A stretch of 64,000 nucleotides of DNA from Aquimarina pacifica (GTDB lineage: Bacteria > Bacteroidota > Bacteroidia > Flavobacteriales > Flavobacteriaceae), in the NCBI RefSeq assembly GCF_000520955.1, contig NZ_JACC01000023.1, forward strand, positions 1-64,000. Direction: 5' to 3'. The notes under the pieces were generated by a model that worked only from the letters and a program-made list of their open reading frames with translations, was not told the DNA's origin and made no database searches. This document shows, piece by piece, positions 47,124 through 56,334 of the stretch (positions are counted from its first letter, which is position 1; each line of letters starts with the position of its first letter). A program made the translations under genes and the position numbers.

Positions 47124-47804
47124 ATGTTTATACTTTTCGGTACAAGAGGACTAAAACACGAAGTAAAAGAAAGTCCTGTATTATCAAATTCATGTCCAAA
47201 TTGCAAAGAAGGAAACTTGGTTAATAAACTCTACCGACGTTGGTTTACCTTATTTTTTATTCCTGTAATCCCCTTGGATGTAGTAGACCGCTTCTATGAA
47301 TGTGATAATTGCAAAAGTGCCTATAATGAAAGTATAAAAACCGTATTACAACAATCACAACAAGAAATTACCGAAAACCAAAAGAATGCACAACGTGCTT
47401 ACGCCAAAGCACTAATTGCTGCTATGACCCATATGGCTATTATAGACGGGGATTTTGCGGTAGAAGAAGAACGAGAAATCATGGATGCGCTGCAGGGGTT
47501 TCCTGATATAAAAGACGAATTAACCGAAATACACCAGAAAGTAAAAGAACAAGGAAACATAGATAATCAAGTCTTTAATTATCTTAATGAAGCCAGAAAT
47601 CAATTGTCATCAGAATCTTTGATTAATATTCTTGCTCAGGCAGCCGTTGTATTATTGGCAGATGGAGCTATCGAAAAAGAGGAAGAAAACCTAATGAAAG
47701 AATACTTAATCGCCTGCGGATTGCCTAAAGAAATGTATCATACCCTTATCGATAAATTAAAACAAAAGGATATGACCAACATCAAAAAAGAGCAGATGAA
47801 TTAA
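47124..47804 (+). CDS. Zinc-ribbon and TerB-like domain protein
   Basis: 226 aa. N-terminal zinc ribbon with CPNC (~27-30) and CDNC (~62-65), separated by an aromatic segment (YRRWFTLFFIPVIPLDVVDRFYE), as in zinc_ribbon_15. After a helical linker comes a TerB/DjlA-like helical domain (~95-205) with acidic loops 'HMAIIDGDFAVEEEREIM' and 'VVLLADGAIEKEEENLM', both of the D-G metal-binding form typical of TerB. Probably cytosolic or membrane-associated; TerB relatives occur in stress and phage-defence systems. It is 99 bp behind the broken TPR-CHAT gene on the same strand. A functional link is possible but unproven. Confidence 0.8.
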   Translation: MFILFGTRGLKHEVKESPVLSNSCPNCKEGNLVNKLYRRWFTLFFIPVIPLDVVDRFYECDNCKSAYNESIKTVLQQSQQEITENQKNAQRAYAKALIAAMTHMAIIDGDFAVEEEREIMDALQGFPDIKDELTEIHQKVKEQGNIDNQVFNYLNEARNQLSSESLINILAQAAVVLLADGAIEKEEENLMKEYLIACGLPKEMYHTLIDKLKQKDMTNIKKEQMN

Positions 47805-47816
47805 AAAATAGTTTTT

Positions 47817-49070
47817 TTAGTTGACACTATGCTCTATTTGGCAGGTAGCTTGGGATCTAAAAAGATTGGCTATTTTATTAGTAGCATGTTCTATATGCAT
47901 TTTAGACTGTATCTTATTTTCAGCATTTTTACGTATTAAATTATACAGTTCTTGATTGGCTATTAATTCATCTATAGCTCTTGCTATAGCTAAACTATCC
48001 TTTTCTTTAACCAATAATCCTGTTATTCTGTCTTCGATGACTTCTGGAATTGCTGATGTAGCTGTAGAAATTACTGGAAGACCTAATGCCATCGCTTCTA
48101 CAATTACATTGGGCAATCCGTCTCGGTCTCCATTTTGTGCAATAATACTTGGTAAAACAAAAACATCAGACTTTATAAACATCTGTCTTACCATATCCTG
48201 TTTTTGAAATCCTATTATTTTAATAAATGCTTCTAACCTATTGGTCCTAATAAAATCAATCATCTTATCTTTTAGCACTCCCTCACCGATAATTGTACAG
48301 TTAATATTCTTTCCTTTATCTACTAATATTTTGATAGACTCTAATAGATAAAAAAGTCCTTTCTTTTCTACTAATCGTGCAACCGAAATGATCTTTATTT
48401 CGGAAGTATTTACATCTTTTCTTTCTCTAAAAGTCCATTTTGATGTATCGATACCATGATAAACTTTATGTATTTTATCTTGATACTTATTGCATGTAAC
48501 TTTATTAAGATATTCTCTATTATACTCTGTACATGTAATTACAAAACTAGATTCTCTTATAACCTTTTTAATTTTATCTGTATTTGTATAAATATCATTT
48601 GCATGCATGGTAAGACTATAATTAAGACCAAAAAGCTTTGATAAAACGGATGCAATATCTACCGCCAAAAAGGCAAAATGAGCGTGAAAATGTGTAATCG
48701 AAGTTCTTTTTAATTTTGAAAAAAAATACAATCCAATGCAATAATCTCTAAATGATTTTAATGAATTTTTACCTGAACTTATTGAACCTAATTGTATTAA
48801 TTTCGGAAACAGTAAAGGGTTTTTAAACAAAAAGAAAAAAGAAAAATATCTGTATAATTTTGGTAAATAAATGACTGATGCTCTTAAATCATTTAATTCA
48901 GGCATGCACATGTATTTGTTTTGTTTTTTGAGAACTAATACTTCTAATTCTATTCCTCGATGTTCTAGTTCTAGCATTTCATTTAAAACGAAATGCTCTG
49001 TAGGAGATGGAAAATTTTCTATCAGGTAAACTATCTTTTTCTGATTACTATTATTATTTTCTAATTCCAT
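47817..49070 (-). CDS. Glycosyltransferase family 4 (exopolysaccharide type)
   Basis: 417 aa. GT-B fold, retaining GT4 type, close in pattern to WcaL/colanic-acid-like transferases. N-terminal domain: IVYLIENFPSPTEHFVLNEMLELEHRGIE, HFHAHFAFLAVDIA. C-terminal nucleotide-sugar domain: KIISVARLVEKKGL, DVFVLPSI and GLPNVIVEAMALGLPVIST (E-x7-E type). It adds a sugar to a lipid-linked or peptide acceptor at the cytosolic face. It overlaps the flippase gene by 17 bp and is the last gene of the minus-strand cluster. Confidence 0.9.
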   Translation of the reverse strand: MELENNNSNQKKIVYLIENFPSPTEHFVLNEMLELEHRGIELEVLVLKKQNKYMCMPELNDLRASVIYLPKLYRYFSFFFLFKNPLLFPKLIQLGSISSGKNSLKSFRDYCIGLYFFSKLKRTSITHFHAHFAFLAVDIASVLSKLFGLNYSLTMHANDIYTNTDKIKKVIRESSFVITCTEYNREYLNKVTCNKYQDKIHKVYHGIDTSKWTFRERKDVNTSEIKIISVARLVEKKGLFYLLESIKILVDKGKNINCTIIGEGVLKDKMIDFIRTNRLEAFIKIIGFQKQDMVRQMFIKSDVFVLPSIIAQNGDRDGLPNVIVEAMALGLPVISTATSAIPEVIEDRITGLLVKEKDSLAIARAIDELIANQELYNLIRKNAENKIQSKMHIEHATNKIANLFRSQATCQIEHSVN

Positions 49071-50607
49071 TCCTTATCTCCTTGGGATTAATAACATTGG
49101 TATATAATAAAAATGATATGAATGCTATTGTAGCAACTACAAAATTAACTCCAATAAAACCTACTTTATTAATAAGGCTCGTATCAAAATCGGGGAACAA
49201 AAACTGATTTCCTATAATTATAATCATCCCAAATATACAGGTTGCAATTACCAACTTGAACAGGTGCTTTTTTTGTTCCTTTAAGTTAAATGTCATTTTA
49301 TGCTTTAGAAGGTATAATAAAATGAGATTTTTTACACTTTTCTGAATCACATATGCCAGTGCCACTCCTGTATATCCCATAATATTTACGAATACCCAAG
49401 TAAGTATCATGTTTAAAATAACACATCCAATTCCTACAAATACGGGTGTTTTTGTGTCTTCATTCGCATAGTAAAAAATCACTAAAACTGTTTCTATTGC
49501 AAAAAAGACTAACCCTGTAGCATATACCATTAATGGCTTTGCAGTTAATGCTGTAGAATATGCGTCAAATGCTCCTCTTTCGAAAACTATTTCTACAATT
49601 GAACCAGAGTATACCAGGAAAAAGAAAGATAATGGCAAAAACAAGATGATAATCCATTTCAAGCACTCTAAAAAAAAACTCTTTAACTTTTCTGTATTTT
49701 TTTCTATTGCCAATTGAGAAAAATAGGGAAATACTACGATACTTAATATATAGGGAAATATTATAACTGGTAATTCAATTATTTTTTTAGAATAACTCAA
49801 TGCTGCGATGGCTCCTTCCTGTAAATATGATGCAAATCCGTTATCAACCAAAGAACTTAATTGAGAAAAACCTACACCCAATAATAATGGCCATGTGAGC
49901 ACCCATAATCGTTTCTTATACTCTGTTTTAATCGAAGTTCTTTTAAAAGAAATCTTACTATACAATTTTGTGAGATGCACTATTAATCGAACTATTGAAC
50001 CCACTACTATTCCCAAAACGGCACCATAAATACCATAATCATCATATAAAAGGACCATTAATAAAACGATGGCTCCTTTAAAAAAAAACTCTCCAGATGC
50101 TGGTAAAACGAATTCCTTTTGTGCGTTTAGTATAATATTTGTTAATGTTGATAACGCTAAAAAAATAGCAGCCGGAATTCCTATTTTTATAAGTTCACTA
50201 GTCAAATCAAACTTTTCATCACTAAAACCTGGTGCAAAAATGGAGACAAAATAATCAGGGAATATAATCGCCATAGTGCTCACCACAACTGTTACAAATA
50301 GTATTATTCTTAATCCGAAATTAAAAATATCCCAAGCTTCTTTGTCATCAGGTTCCTTTTCTTTTGCTGTTAAAAAGACTCTCAAGAACCCCGGTTCTAT
50401 TATTTCTCTAAAAAAATAAAAAAAGCTTAATACTAATGTAATAACCACAGTATATACGTCGACTTCATAGCCTGTACCATAATACTTTGCTAAGATTAAT
50501 TTTTCTACATAACCAAGAGCCTTTACTAAAAACGTAATGATTAATAGACCAATCGATGATCTCAATACTTCGTTTTTAAAAATTCTATTTGTTAAATACT
50601 TCTTCAT
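49054..50607 (-). CDS. MurJ/Wzx-like lipid-linked oligosaccharide flippase
   Basis: 517 aa with about 14 hydrophobic helices, of the MATE/MOP superfamily, MviN/MurJ branch. The N-terminus 'SSIGLLIITFLVKALGYVEKLILAKYYG' and 'REIIEPGFLRVFLTAKE' match MurJ-like proteins. Within a glycosyltransferase cluster, the likely job is flipping a lipid-linked sugar unit across the inner membrane rather than lipid II. It overlaps both neighbours (23 bp with the upstream GT gene, 17 bp with the downstream GT gene), so the three are translationally tight. Confidence 0.85.
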   Translation of the reverse strand: MKKYLTNRIFKNEVLRSSIGLLIITFLVKALGYVEKLILAKYYGTGYEVDVYTVVITLVLSFFYFFREIIEPGFLRVFLTAKEKEPDDKEAWDIFNFGLRIILFVTVVVSTMAIIFPDYFVSIFAPGFSDEKFDLTSELIKIGIPAAIFLALSTLTNIILNAQKEFVLPASGEFFFKGAIVLLMVLLYDDYGIYGAVLGIVVGSIVRLIVHLTKLYSKISFKRTSIKTEYKKRLWVLTWPLLLGVGFSQLSSLVDNGFASYLQEGAIAALSYSKKIIELPVIIFPYILSIVVFPYFSQLAIEKNTEKLKSFFLECLKWIIILFLPLSFFFLVYSGSIVEIVFERGAFDAYSTALTAKPLMVYATGLVFFAIETVLVIFYYANEDTKTPVFVGIGCVILNMILTWVFVNIMGYTGVALAYVIQKSVKNLILLYLLKHKMTFNLKEQKKHLFKLVIATCIFGMIIIIGNQFLFPDFDTSLINKVGFIGVNFVVATIAFISFLLYTNVINPKEIRNGIRK

Positions 50608-51646
50608 AAACTTTTATTGTTTCTTTAGCTGTTTTCTCCCAACTATATTGTTTTACCCATTCTTTACTTAGGGCTATGTTCTTTTTTCTAAGCTCCTCAT
50701 CGTGAATAAGTATTTCAATTCCGTTTGCTATATCGTCTATATTGTATGGGTCGACTTTTATACAAGCACTACCACAAATCTCAGGAGAAGCTCCTTCTCT
50801 AGAGACCAAAACAGGTACTTCGCAGGCCATTGCTTCGAGTGGCGGTATTCCAAAACCTTCATATATCGATGGAAAAACAAATACATCCGCAAAAGAATAC
50901 AAAACGGGTAAATCTTCTTTCGGAACATACCCCGTAAACAAGATCTGTTGTTCCAGATCAAACTCTTTGATTACTTGATACATGGATTTATATTTCCATC
51001 CTAATTTCCCTACTATTACTAACTTATGCGTAATCTTATCCTGTTGTAATAATTTTTTGTAGGCTTGTAATAATCTTGTTAAATTCTTTTTCCCTTCTAT
51101 TGTTCCGACGAAAAGAATATATTTTTCTGGTAATTTATACTTACTCGCAATGTCTGAGTTTTCAGTTTTTTTAAAAATGGGGTCTATACCTAAATGAATG
51201 ACTTTTATTTTTTCTTCATTAACACCAAAATGTCTTATAATATCTAATTTTACTGTATTTGAAACGGTAATTATTTTTTTTGCCTTTTTAAGAGTCGATC
51301 TCATTAATAAGTTGAAATAAACAACAGATTGATTTTTACACAAATCTGGATAATCCAGCGTTATCAAATCATGAATAGTAACAATAGATGGCAATTTCCA
51401 AAATCTAGGAAGGACATAATTAGGCGTATGATATAGATCACACTCCTTTCTTTTTAGATAAGATTCAAGACAAAAATTCTCATAAAGTATTCGCTTAAGA
51501 CTATTCCTATTATTAGATGAACTAATCTCAATATGTATTGTATTTGATTTTAGTTTCTTTAATTCTGCGTACAAATATTCGGCATAATACTGAACTCCTG
51601 TATTTTCTCTTCCTATTTGTAATCCATTTAAAAAAACTTTTTTCAT
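50585..51646 (-). CDS. Glycosyltransferase family 4
   Basis: 353 aa, GT-B fold. The N-terminal 'NGLQIGRENTGVQYYAEYLYAEL' motif (GxGxY type) binds the acceptor. The C-terminal domain shows KYILFVGTIEGKKNLTRLL, FTGYVPKEDLPVLYSFADVFVFPS and EGFGIPPLEAMACEVPVLVS, resembling mannosyl- or rhamnosyl-transferases of EPS clusters. Donor and acceptor sugars cannot be read from sequence. It lies 9 bp after the SGNH hydrolase gene. Confidence 0.9.
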   Translation of the reverse strand: MKKVFLNGLQIGRENTGVQYYAEYLYAELKKLKSNTIHIEISSSNNRNSLKRILYENFCLESYLKRKECDLYHTPNYVLPRFWKLPSIVTIHDLITLDYPDLCKNQSVVYFNLLMRSTLKKAKKIITVSNTVKLDIIRHFGVNEEKIKVIHLGIDPIFKKTENSDIASKYKLPEKYILFVGTIEGKKNLTRLLQAYKKLLQQDKITHKLVIVGKLGWKYKSMYQVIKEFDLEQQILFTGYVPKEDLPVLYSFADVFVFPSIYEGFGIPPLEAMACEVPVLVSREGASPEICGSACIKVDPYNIDDIANGIEILIHDEELRKKNIALSKEWVKQYSWEKTAKETIKVYEEVFNK

Positions 51647-51655
51647 TACCTACTC

Positions 51656-52741
51656 TTACTTTTTATTAGAAAAATATTTTTTAGGAATTATATTTTCTGT
51701 TAAGAATTTTTCGTAAAAAACTTCAGCAATTACTTTATGCCCTACTTGGTTTGTGTGACCATCTCTTTTACCAAAAGAATATTCTGGTAATCTCTCTATA
51801 TCCAAACCTAAATAATCAATACCTCCATCAGCTAATAAATTTGGAATTTCTGGAGGTATTTTATAAGGTACAAATAACATTAATCTTGAATTCAACAATT
51901 TCACTGAATCACATGCTTTTTTATATATATTTTTAGACTCTTCTAATGTTAATTTTTTCAAAGGTGGTTTTTCTAACGTAAATCTATTTCTTGTATATCC
52001 TCTTACATATCTTCTTGATTTAAAAACATATTTTGTCATGAACTTTTCAAAAGAGCTTTCACGTTTTTCTATATATACTTTTACCATGTATCTGAAAATA
52101 TAAGAGGTATCATATACTCTAGTAAATAATGTGGGGCTAGAAAATTTTTCATCAATAAATTTTTTAGTTTCTTCTAATGATTCATTCTCATTAAAATACC
52201 CTATTTGAAAACCTTTATAGGTTTCTCTATACTCTATTCTTGATGCGATTGGAAATATCGCATTGGTTAATATTAAATCTGGTTTATACTTTTCTATACT
52301 ACGATACGCTAACTTTATATTAGAAAATGCTCTATTTTGCCCATCAATAGAAAAATTCATTATTTCGATATTGTCTCCATTTTCTTTGAATTTTTTCTGT
52401 AATAATCGGGCATAACAGTTGGGTCCATCAGTATCTGTTCCTGTATCATCTGAAGCTCCAATTAATGCAATTCTAAACATCCCTGGTTCTTTTTCAACCT
52501 CAAATTCATCCCAGTTAAAACCATCACTGTTAATTTTATATTTATTGCTAAAAGCTGCTGTAGTTTTATAGCCTTCAGCTCCTGGCAAATATCGGTATCC
52601 AAGCTCTGAATCCGCAATATATTGGGGTCTTTTAAATTGTCTTAGTTGATCTGATGAAGTTATTCTAAGTAGTATTTCGATTAGGATAAACATTACTAGA
52701 AAAGCCAAAAACACTAACTTAATCTTTTTAATTTTTTTCAT
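51656..52741 (-). CDS. Membrane-anchored SGNH/GDSL-type hydrolase
   Basis: 361 aa. One N-terminal TM segment (~7-23) places the domain in the periplasm. SGNH-like elements: block I 'IALIGASDDTGTDTD' (Ser in GASDD instead of GDSL), 'MNFSIDGQN' (block II-like Gly), 'DLILTNAIFP' (Asn block), and a C-terminal 'DGHTNQVGH' with the Asp-x-x-His pair. Such proteins often add or remove O-acetyl or other acyl groups on polysaccharides. Here it sits between glycosyltransferases, so modifying the exported glycan is the likely role. The esterase versus transferase choice is open. Confidence 0.75.
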   Translation of the reverse strand: MKKIKKIKLVFLAFLVMFILIEILLRITSSDQLRQFKRPQYIADSELGYRYLPGAEGYKTTAAFSNKYKINSDGFNWDEFEVEKEPGMFRIALIGASDDTGTDTDGPNCYARLLQKKFKENGDNIEIMNFSIDGQNRAFSNIKLAYRSIEKYKPDLILTNAIFPIASRIEYRETYKGFQIGYFNENESLEETKKFIDEKFSSPTLFTRVYDTSYIFRYMVKVYIEKRESSFEKFMTKYVFKSRRYVRGYTRNRFTLEKPPLKKLTLEESKNIYKKACDSVKLLNSRLMLFVPYKIPPEIPNLLADGGIDYLGLDIERLPEYSFGKRDGHTNQVGHKVIAEVFYEKFLTENIIPKKYFSNKK

Positions 52742-52759
52742 TTCTCTATTCTATTTTTA

Positions 52760-53848
52760 TTAATTCGAGAAAACCTGTTTCATTTTTTTTATATGGTTTT
52801 CTATATTAAATTTTTCAATGATTCTTTTTCTACCTTCTACCCCAAAATCCCTTCTTAACTTATCGTTATTAAGTAAAACCAAAGTGTACTCTGCTAGCTT
52901 TTTATAGTTATAACAACTGACCAAATATCCTGTCTCATTGTGCTTTACAATCTCTAAGGCTCCCCCAGATTGGTATGACACAATAGGTTTATTCATTGAC
53001 ATAGATTCTATCAAAACTCGACCAAATGGCTCGTTGGTAGCAGGATGAATTAAAACATCTATTTTTGATATTACCGTAGTAATATCTTCGACAAAACCCT
53101 TTAAACATACAATACCATTTAGACCTAAAGCCTCTATTTCCTCCTGCAATTTTATTTTATAGTATTGATCTTTTGGGTTTAAAACCTCTCCTACAATCAG
53201 GAATTTTATATTCGGGTTTTCGTCATAGATTAATCTAGCCGCTTTTATAAAATCAATTTGATTTTTCCATGGGGTTAATTGGGCTATACATGCTATTGTT
53301 TTAACATTAGCATCCATTCTTAGATGTTTTGTAGTGTCGGGCTCAACACCTTTATATTTAAAAACGTCAATACCTCCATATATGCACTCTTTCTTCTGTG
53401 TATTCTTAAATTGTTCACTAATGAACTTAGAATTACAAACTATTTTATCACTCAGGAAACTAAGAAGACGAGTAACCATTTTTGATTTCAAAACATCCCT
53501 AACATGCCATATTTTTTTTGTGTTAAAAAAATACAATGCTACCCAAATAAGATTTAAAAAAGAATGTGCTCCATTGAAATAAATAAGTTCGGGTTTAAAC
53601 TGTCTTAACTGTTTTATACAGATATAATTATTTCTAAAAGATTGTATTACAAATTTGATCCAGGAGCATTTATTAATGATTGGTGTAATTAGCAAAAAAT
53701 TAGTCAACTTAATATCTTTAAAATAACTTTTGTTTCCGCCAATTAAAAAGAATTGAAATTCGTGATCAATTTTTTCTAGCAATTGTTTTAAACTAATCTC
53801 TGCACCACTAATGCTTTGGGATGAACTGACTAACACAATTTTTTTCAT
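52760..53848 (-). CDS. Glycosyltransferase family 4
   Basis: 362 aa. GT-B fold; 'KIVLVSSSQSISGAEISLKQLLEKI' is the N-terminal acceptor-domain start (SGAE variant). 'TIACIAQLTPWKNQIDFIKAA', 'KFLIVGEVLN', 'LKGFVEDITTVISKIDVLIHPATNEPFGRVLIESMSMNKPIVSY' supply the nucleotide-sugar domain with its E-x7-E motif. Third transferase of the cluster. It starts 24 bp after the ABC permease gene ends and is probably in the same transcript. Confidence 0.9.
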   Translation of the reverse strand: MKKIVLVSSSQSISGAEISLKQLLEKIDHEFQFFLIGGNKSYFKDIKLTNFLLITPIINKCSWIKFVIQSFRNNYICIKQLRQFKPELIYFNGAHSFLNLIWVALYFFNTKKIWHVRDVLKSKMVTRLLSFLSDKIVCNSKFISEQFKNTQKKECIYGGIDVFKYKGVEPDTTKHLRMDANVKTIACIAQLTPWKNQIDFIKAARLIYDENPNIKFLIVGEVLNPKDQYYKIKLQEEIEALGLNGIVCLKGFVEDITTVISKIDVLIHPATNEPFGRVLIESMSMNKPIVSYQSGGALEIVKHNETGYLVSCYNYKKLAEYTLVLLNNDKLRRDFGVEGRKRIIEKFNIENHIKKMKQVFSN

Positions 53849-53872
53849 TATTACAATAGAATAAATTCTTGA

Positions 53873-54682
53873 TTAATATTGCATTAGGGTTCCTTCTCTT
53901 TTTCCTTTATTAACTGCCCATTCGAAAAACTTAAGACTTAATGGAAAAAGTAATATTGCCGAAAAAAACAAAATCATCAATTGATTCGATAACATGGGTA
54001 TAGAATATCCTTGTAAAATTGATAACCTCAAAGCATCCAGAGAATATCTAATAGGAACGACATAGGAAATTGCCTTGAGCCAATCCGGCAATATTTCTAC
54101 AGGAAATACTGCGCCTCCCAATAAAGAACTCATGGTTCCAAATAGAATTCCAAATGGCTCTCCTTTTTTAAATATTATCGTTCCTGCTGCCGAAAAAATA
54201 CCTAAACTAACAAACACTAGAAGAGATAAAATTAAAGCTAAAATAGTGGACAGTATATTCATACTAGAAATATCAAATCCCAAAAACAATATGGCAACAA
54301 TAAACATGAAAATTAAAATAGTTCCATTATGTATAAATTTAAAAACTGCGGACATGAAAATGATAGCTTTGGTATCTGTTTGCGAACTCAACAAGGCCTC
54401 TAGACAACCTGCCATTTGATCTCTTCTAGTTGCTGCAGAAAACTCTTGCACCGCCATGGTAAAATAAGTTGTAAATGCAATTCCAATCAATGTAAATTCA
54501 AAATAGCTTCCTCCATATTGCAGCAGGCTTTCTTGTGTTTGTTCTGGTATTAATTTGTTAATAAAAAAATAGGTTAGCAACGGAAATATGGTTCCAAATG
54601 TTGTGGTTATCATAGCCATTTTATAACTCAAGAAAATTTTAAAGTCTCTTTTCAAAAAGGCTAATAGTTTATATAATTTCAT
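53873..54682 (-). CDS. ABC-2 type transporter permease
   Basis: 269 aa with six predicted TM helices (~18-36, ~60-82, ~105-130, ~140-165, ~175-195, ~230-252). It carries the ABC-2 signature region 'GGAVFPVEILPDWLKAISYVVPIRYSLDALR'. This DrrB/NodJ-like family exports lipids, glycans or small natural products with a separate ATPase. The ATPase gene lies 164 bp upstream on the same strand. In this cluster it is the best candidate to export the NRPS product or a glycan. Confidence 0.9.
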   Translation of the reverse strand: MKLYKLLAFLKRDFKIFLSYKMAMITTTFGTIFPLLTYFFINKLIPEQTQESLLQYGGSYFEFTLIGIAFTTYFTMAVQEFSAATRRDQMAGCLEALLSSQTDTKAIIFMSAVFKFIHNGTILIFMFIVAILFLGFDISSMNILSTILALILSLLVFVSLGIFSAAGTIIFKKGEPFGILFGTMSSLLGGAVFPVEILPDWLKAISYVVPIRYSLDALRLSILQGYSIPMLSNQLMILFFSAILLFPLSLKFFEWAVNKGKREGTLMQY

Positions 54683-54714
54683 TTACTTATCTTATATATT
54701 AGAAATCAGTTATA

Positions 54715-54813
54715 GAACTGGTTTAAAGTTTTTACAATTTGCTATAAAAAATTACTTCATCTGGTCACAAAATTGTCTTTTTTCGCTGACATCAAAAAAG
54801 TTTTAACCAGTTC
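54715..54813. repeat. Long-spaced inverted repeat between ABC ATPase and permease genes
   Basis: Arms GAACTGGTTTAAA (54715-54727) and TTTTAACCAGTTC (54801-54813) match at 12 of 13 positions with a 73-nt spacer. They occupy most of the only sizeable gap in the 16-kb cluster. It could be an RNA structure that limits read-through from NRPS to sugar genes, or an operator. No U-tract follows, so it is not a classic terminator. Confidence 0.45.
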
Positions 54814-54846
54814 ATTCTTTTAATTCGTTTTACGACAAAACCGTTT

Positions 54847-55632
54847 TTAAGATTCAAAATTCTTATCAGAATTTATAATTAGCTTATAATAATTTTCTAA
54901 TGTTTTATACTTGTCTATTATGTCGCTAATAGAAGAAAAATCGACTATCGCACCTTTTTTCATAAAACATACTTTATCACACAACCTCTGGGCTTCTGCC
55001 AGACTATGAGTTGCGATGAGCAAAGTTCTATCTTTATTAACATGGACTCTTTTGGAGATAATACTAGCAATATCATCTGCCGAAATAGGGTCTAGTGTTC
55101 GGGTAGGTTCATCTAGAATCAAAATATCAGGACTGGAAATCATACCTCTTGCGATTGCTAGCTTTTGTTTCATTCCGGAAGAATAGCCTGCAAAAATTTT
55201 ATCCTTTGCTTCTTGAAGTCCCACAAGATCCATAAGATCATCCACTTTTTTATGAAGACCATCTCCAGAAAAATTATCTAATGAGGCAAAAAATAACAAG
55301 TTTTGTCTTCCTGTTAACCTCCAATAAAAACTTCGCTCCTCATTTAAAACGAATCCTACTTTTTTCTTAGCTTTAAGACTCTCCTTTTTGGTATCATGAC
55401 CATTAACTGTTAAACTTCCAGTTGTAGGATAGAGTAACCCACCTATTATTTTCAGAAGAGTTGTTTTTCCTGCGCCATTAGTTCCCAAAAAAGCAATTCT
55501 GTCTCCTGCCTCTATATTTAAACTCACGCCTTTTAAGGCTGTAAATTTATGACTCCTAAAAGGGCTAGTTATGTACTCTATATACTTTTTGGGCATAGGA
55601 TACTGCATGAAAATATTATCCGCTATTATCAT
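54847..55632 (-). CDS. ABC-2 transporter ATP-binding protein
   Basis: 261 aa. Complete NBD: Walker A GTNGAGKTT (50-58), signature YSSGMKQKLAIARG, Walker B DILILDEPTRTLDP, and the switch His in LLIATHS. Resembles DrrA/NodI ATPases that drive ABC-2 permeases such as the one downstream. It follows the phosphopantetheinyl transferase gene by 12 bp, so it joins the exporter to the NRPS operon. Confidence 0.93.
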   Translation of the reverse strand: MIIADNIFMQYPMPKKYIEYITSPFRSHKFTALKGVSLNIEAGDRIAFLGTNGAGKTTLLKIIGGLLYPTTGSLTVNGHDTKKESLKAKKKVGFVLNEERSFYWRLTGRQNLLFFASLDNFSGDGLHKKVDDLMDLVGLQEAKDKIFAGYSSGMKQKLAIARGMISSPDILILDEPTRTLDPISADDIASIISKRVHVNKDRTLLIATHSLAEAQRLCDKVCFMKKGAIVDFSSISDIIDKYKTLENYYKLIINSDKNFES

Positions 55633-55644
55633 TTTGTTTTACTA

Positions 55645-56307
55645 TTATTTTGTAATTCTATTTTTATTACTAAAATCAATATAATTAGTTACTATTTTAA
55701 TTTCTGGAATATTGACGGTCAAACACGAACTATATGCTTCATCCATCTGAAAATTAAATTGGTGCCATCTTTTATTTTTATAACTTACTTGATTATCTTC
55801 AATTCTTATCTCTTGCAAGGGTATTGAAACCCCTCTGCCATCTGCTTTAATCATACTTTCTTTGATTGACCAATAGTTAAAAAAACTTCGTTTCGAATCT
55901 TCCGAAACATGTATGATTTCCCATTCTTCGGGCGTCATTACCCCCTGAAAATCATTGAAATCAACTTCAGCAATCTTCTCTACGTCAATACCTAACCGAA
56001 CATTTTTTCCTATTGCGCACACTACATATTCTCCAGAATGAGAAATATTAAAATCAATACTATCATCAATATAGGGTCTATTGTATTTGGTATATTTTAT
56101 CTTATTGAGATCACTCTCTAATACTACTTTTTTAAGCCCTTCCATTAGCAATAGTTTCCCAAATAAATTAGCATGTCTATCCTGCCATTTAACGAACTGT
56201 TTGTTTATTTTCTGAAATTCAATTGGTAATTTTTTCAAAAAATAGCAGTATGTTAATTCAGGTAATTCCTGCTCGAATTTCGTATAGAAAATAGTAATCG
56301 TTTTCAA
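55645..56307 (-). CDS. Sfp-type 4'-phosphopantetheinyl transferase
   Basis: 220 aa, the length of Sfp/Gsp enzymes. It transfers phosphopantetheine from CoA to the Ser of carrier domains, activating the T domains of the NRPS upstream. Motifs: NISHSGEYVVCAIG, GIDVE with Asp108 and Glu110 (Mg site), and FFNYWSIKESMIKADGRG with the third acidic residue Glu150. It lies 27 bp after the type II thioesterase gene, in the NRPS operon. Confidence 0.93.
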   Translation of the reverse strand: MKTITIFYTKFEQELPELTYCYFLKKLPIEFQKINKQFVKWQDRHANLFGKLLLMEGLKKVVLESDLNKIKYTKYNRPYIDDSIDFNISHSGEYVVCAIGKNVRLGIDVEKIAEVDFNDFQGVMTPEEWEIIHVSEDSKRSFFNYWSIKESMIKADGRGVSIPLQEIRIEDNQVSYKNKRWHQFNFQMDEAYSSCLTVNIPEIKIVTNYIDFSNKNRITK

Positions 56308-56334
56308 GGGGTATACTTTAGAATTAAAATCATA

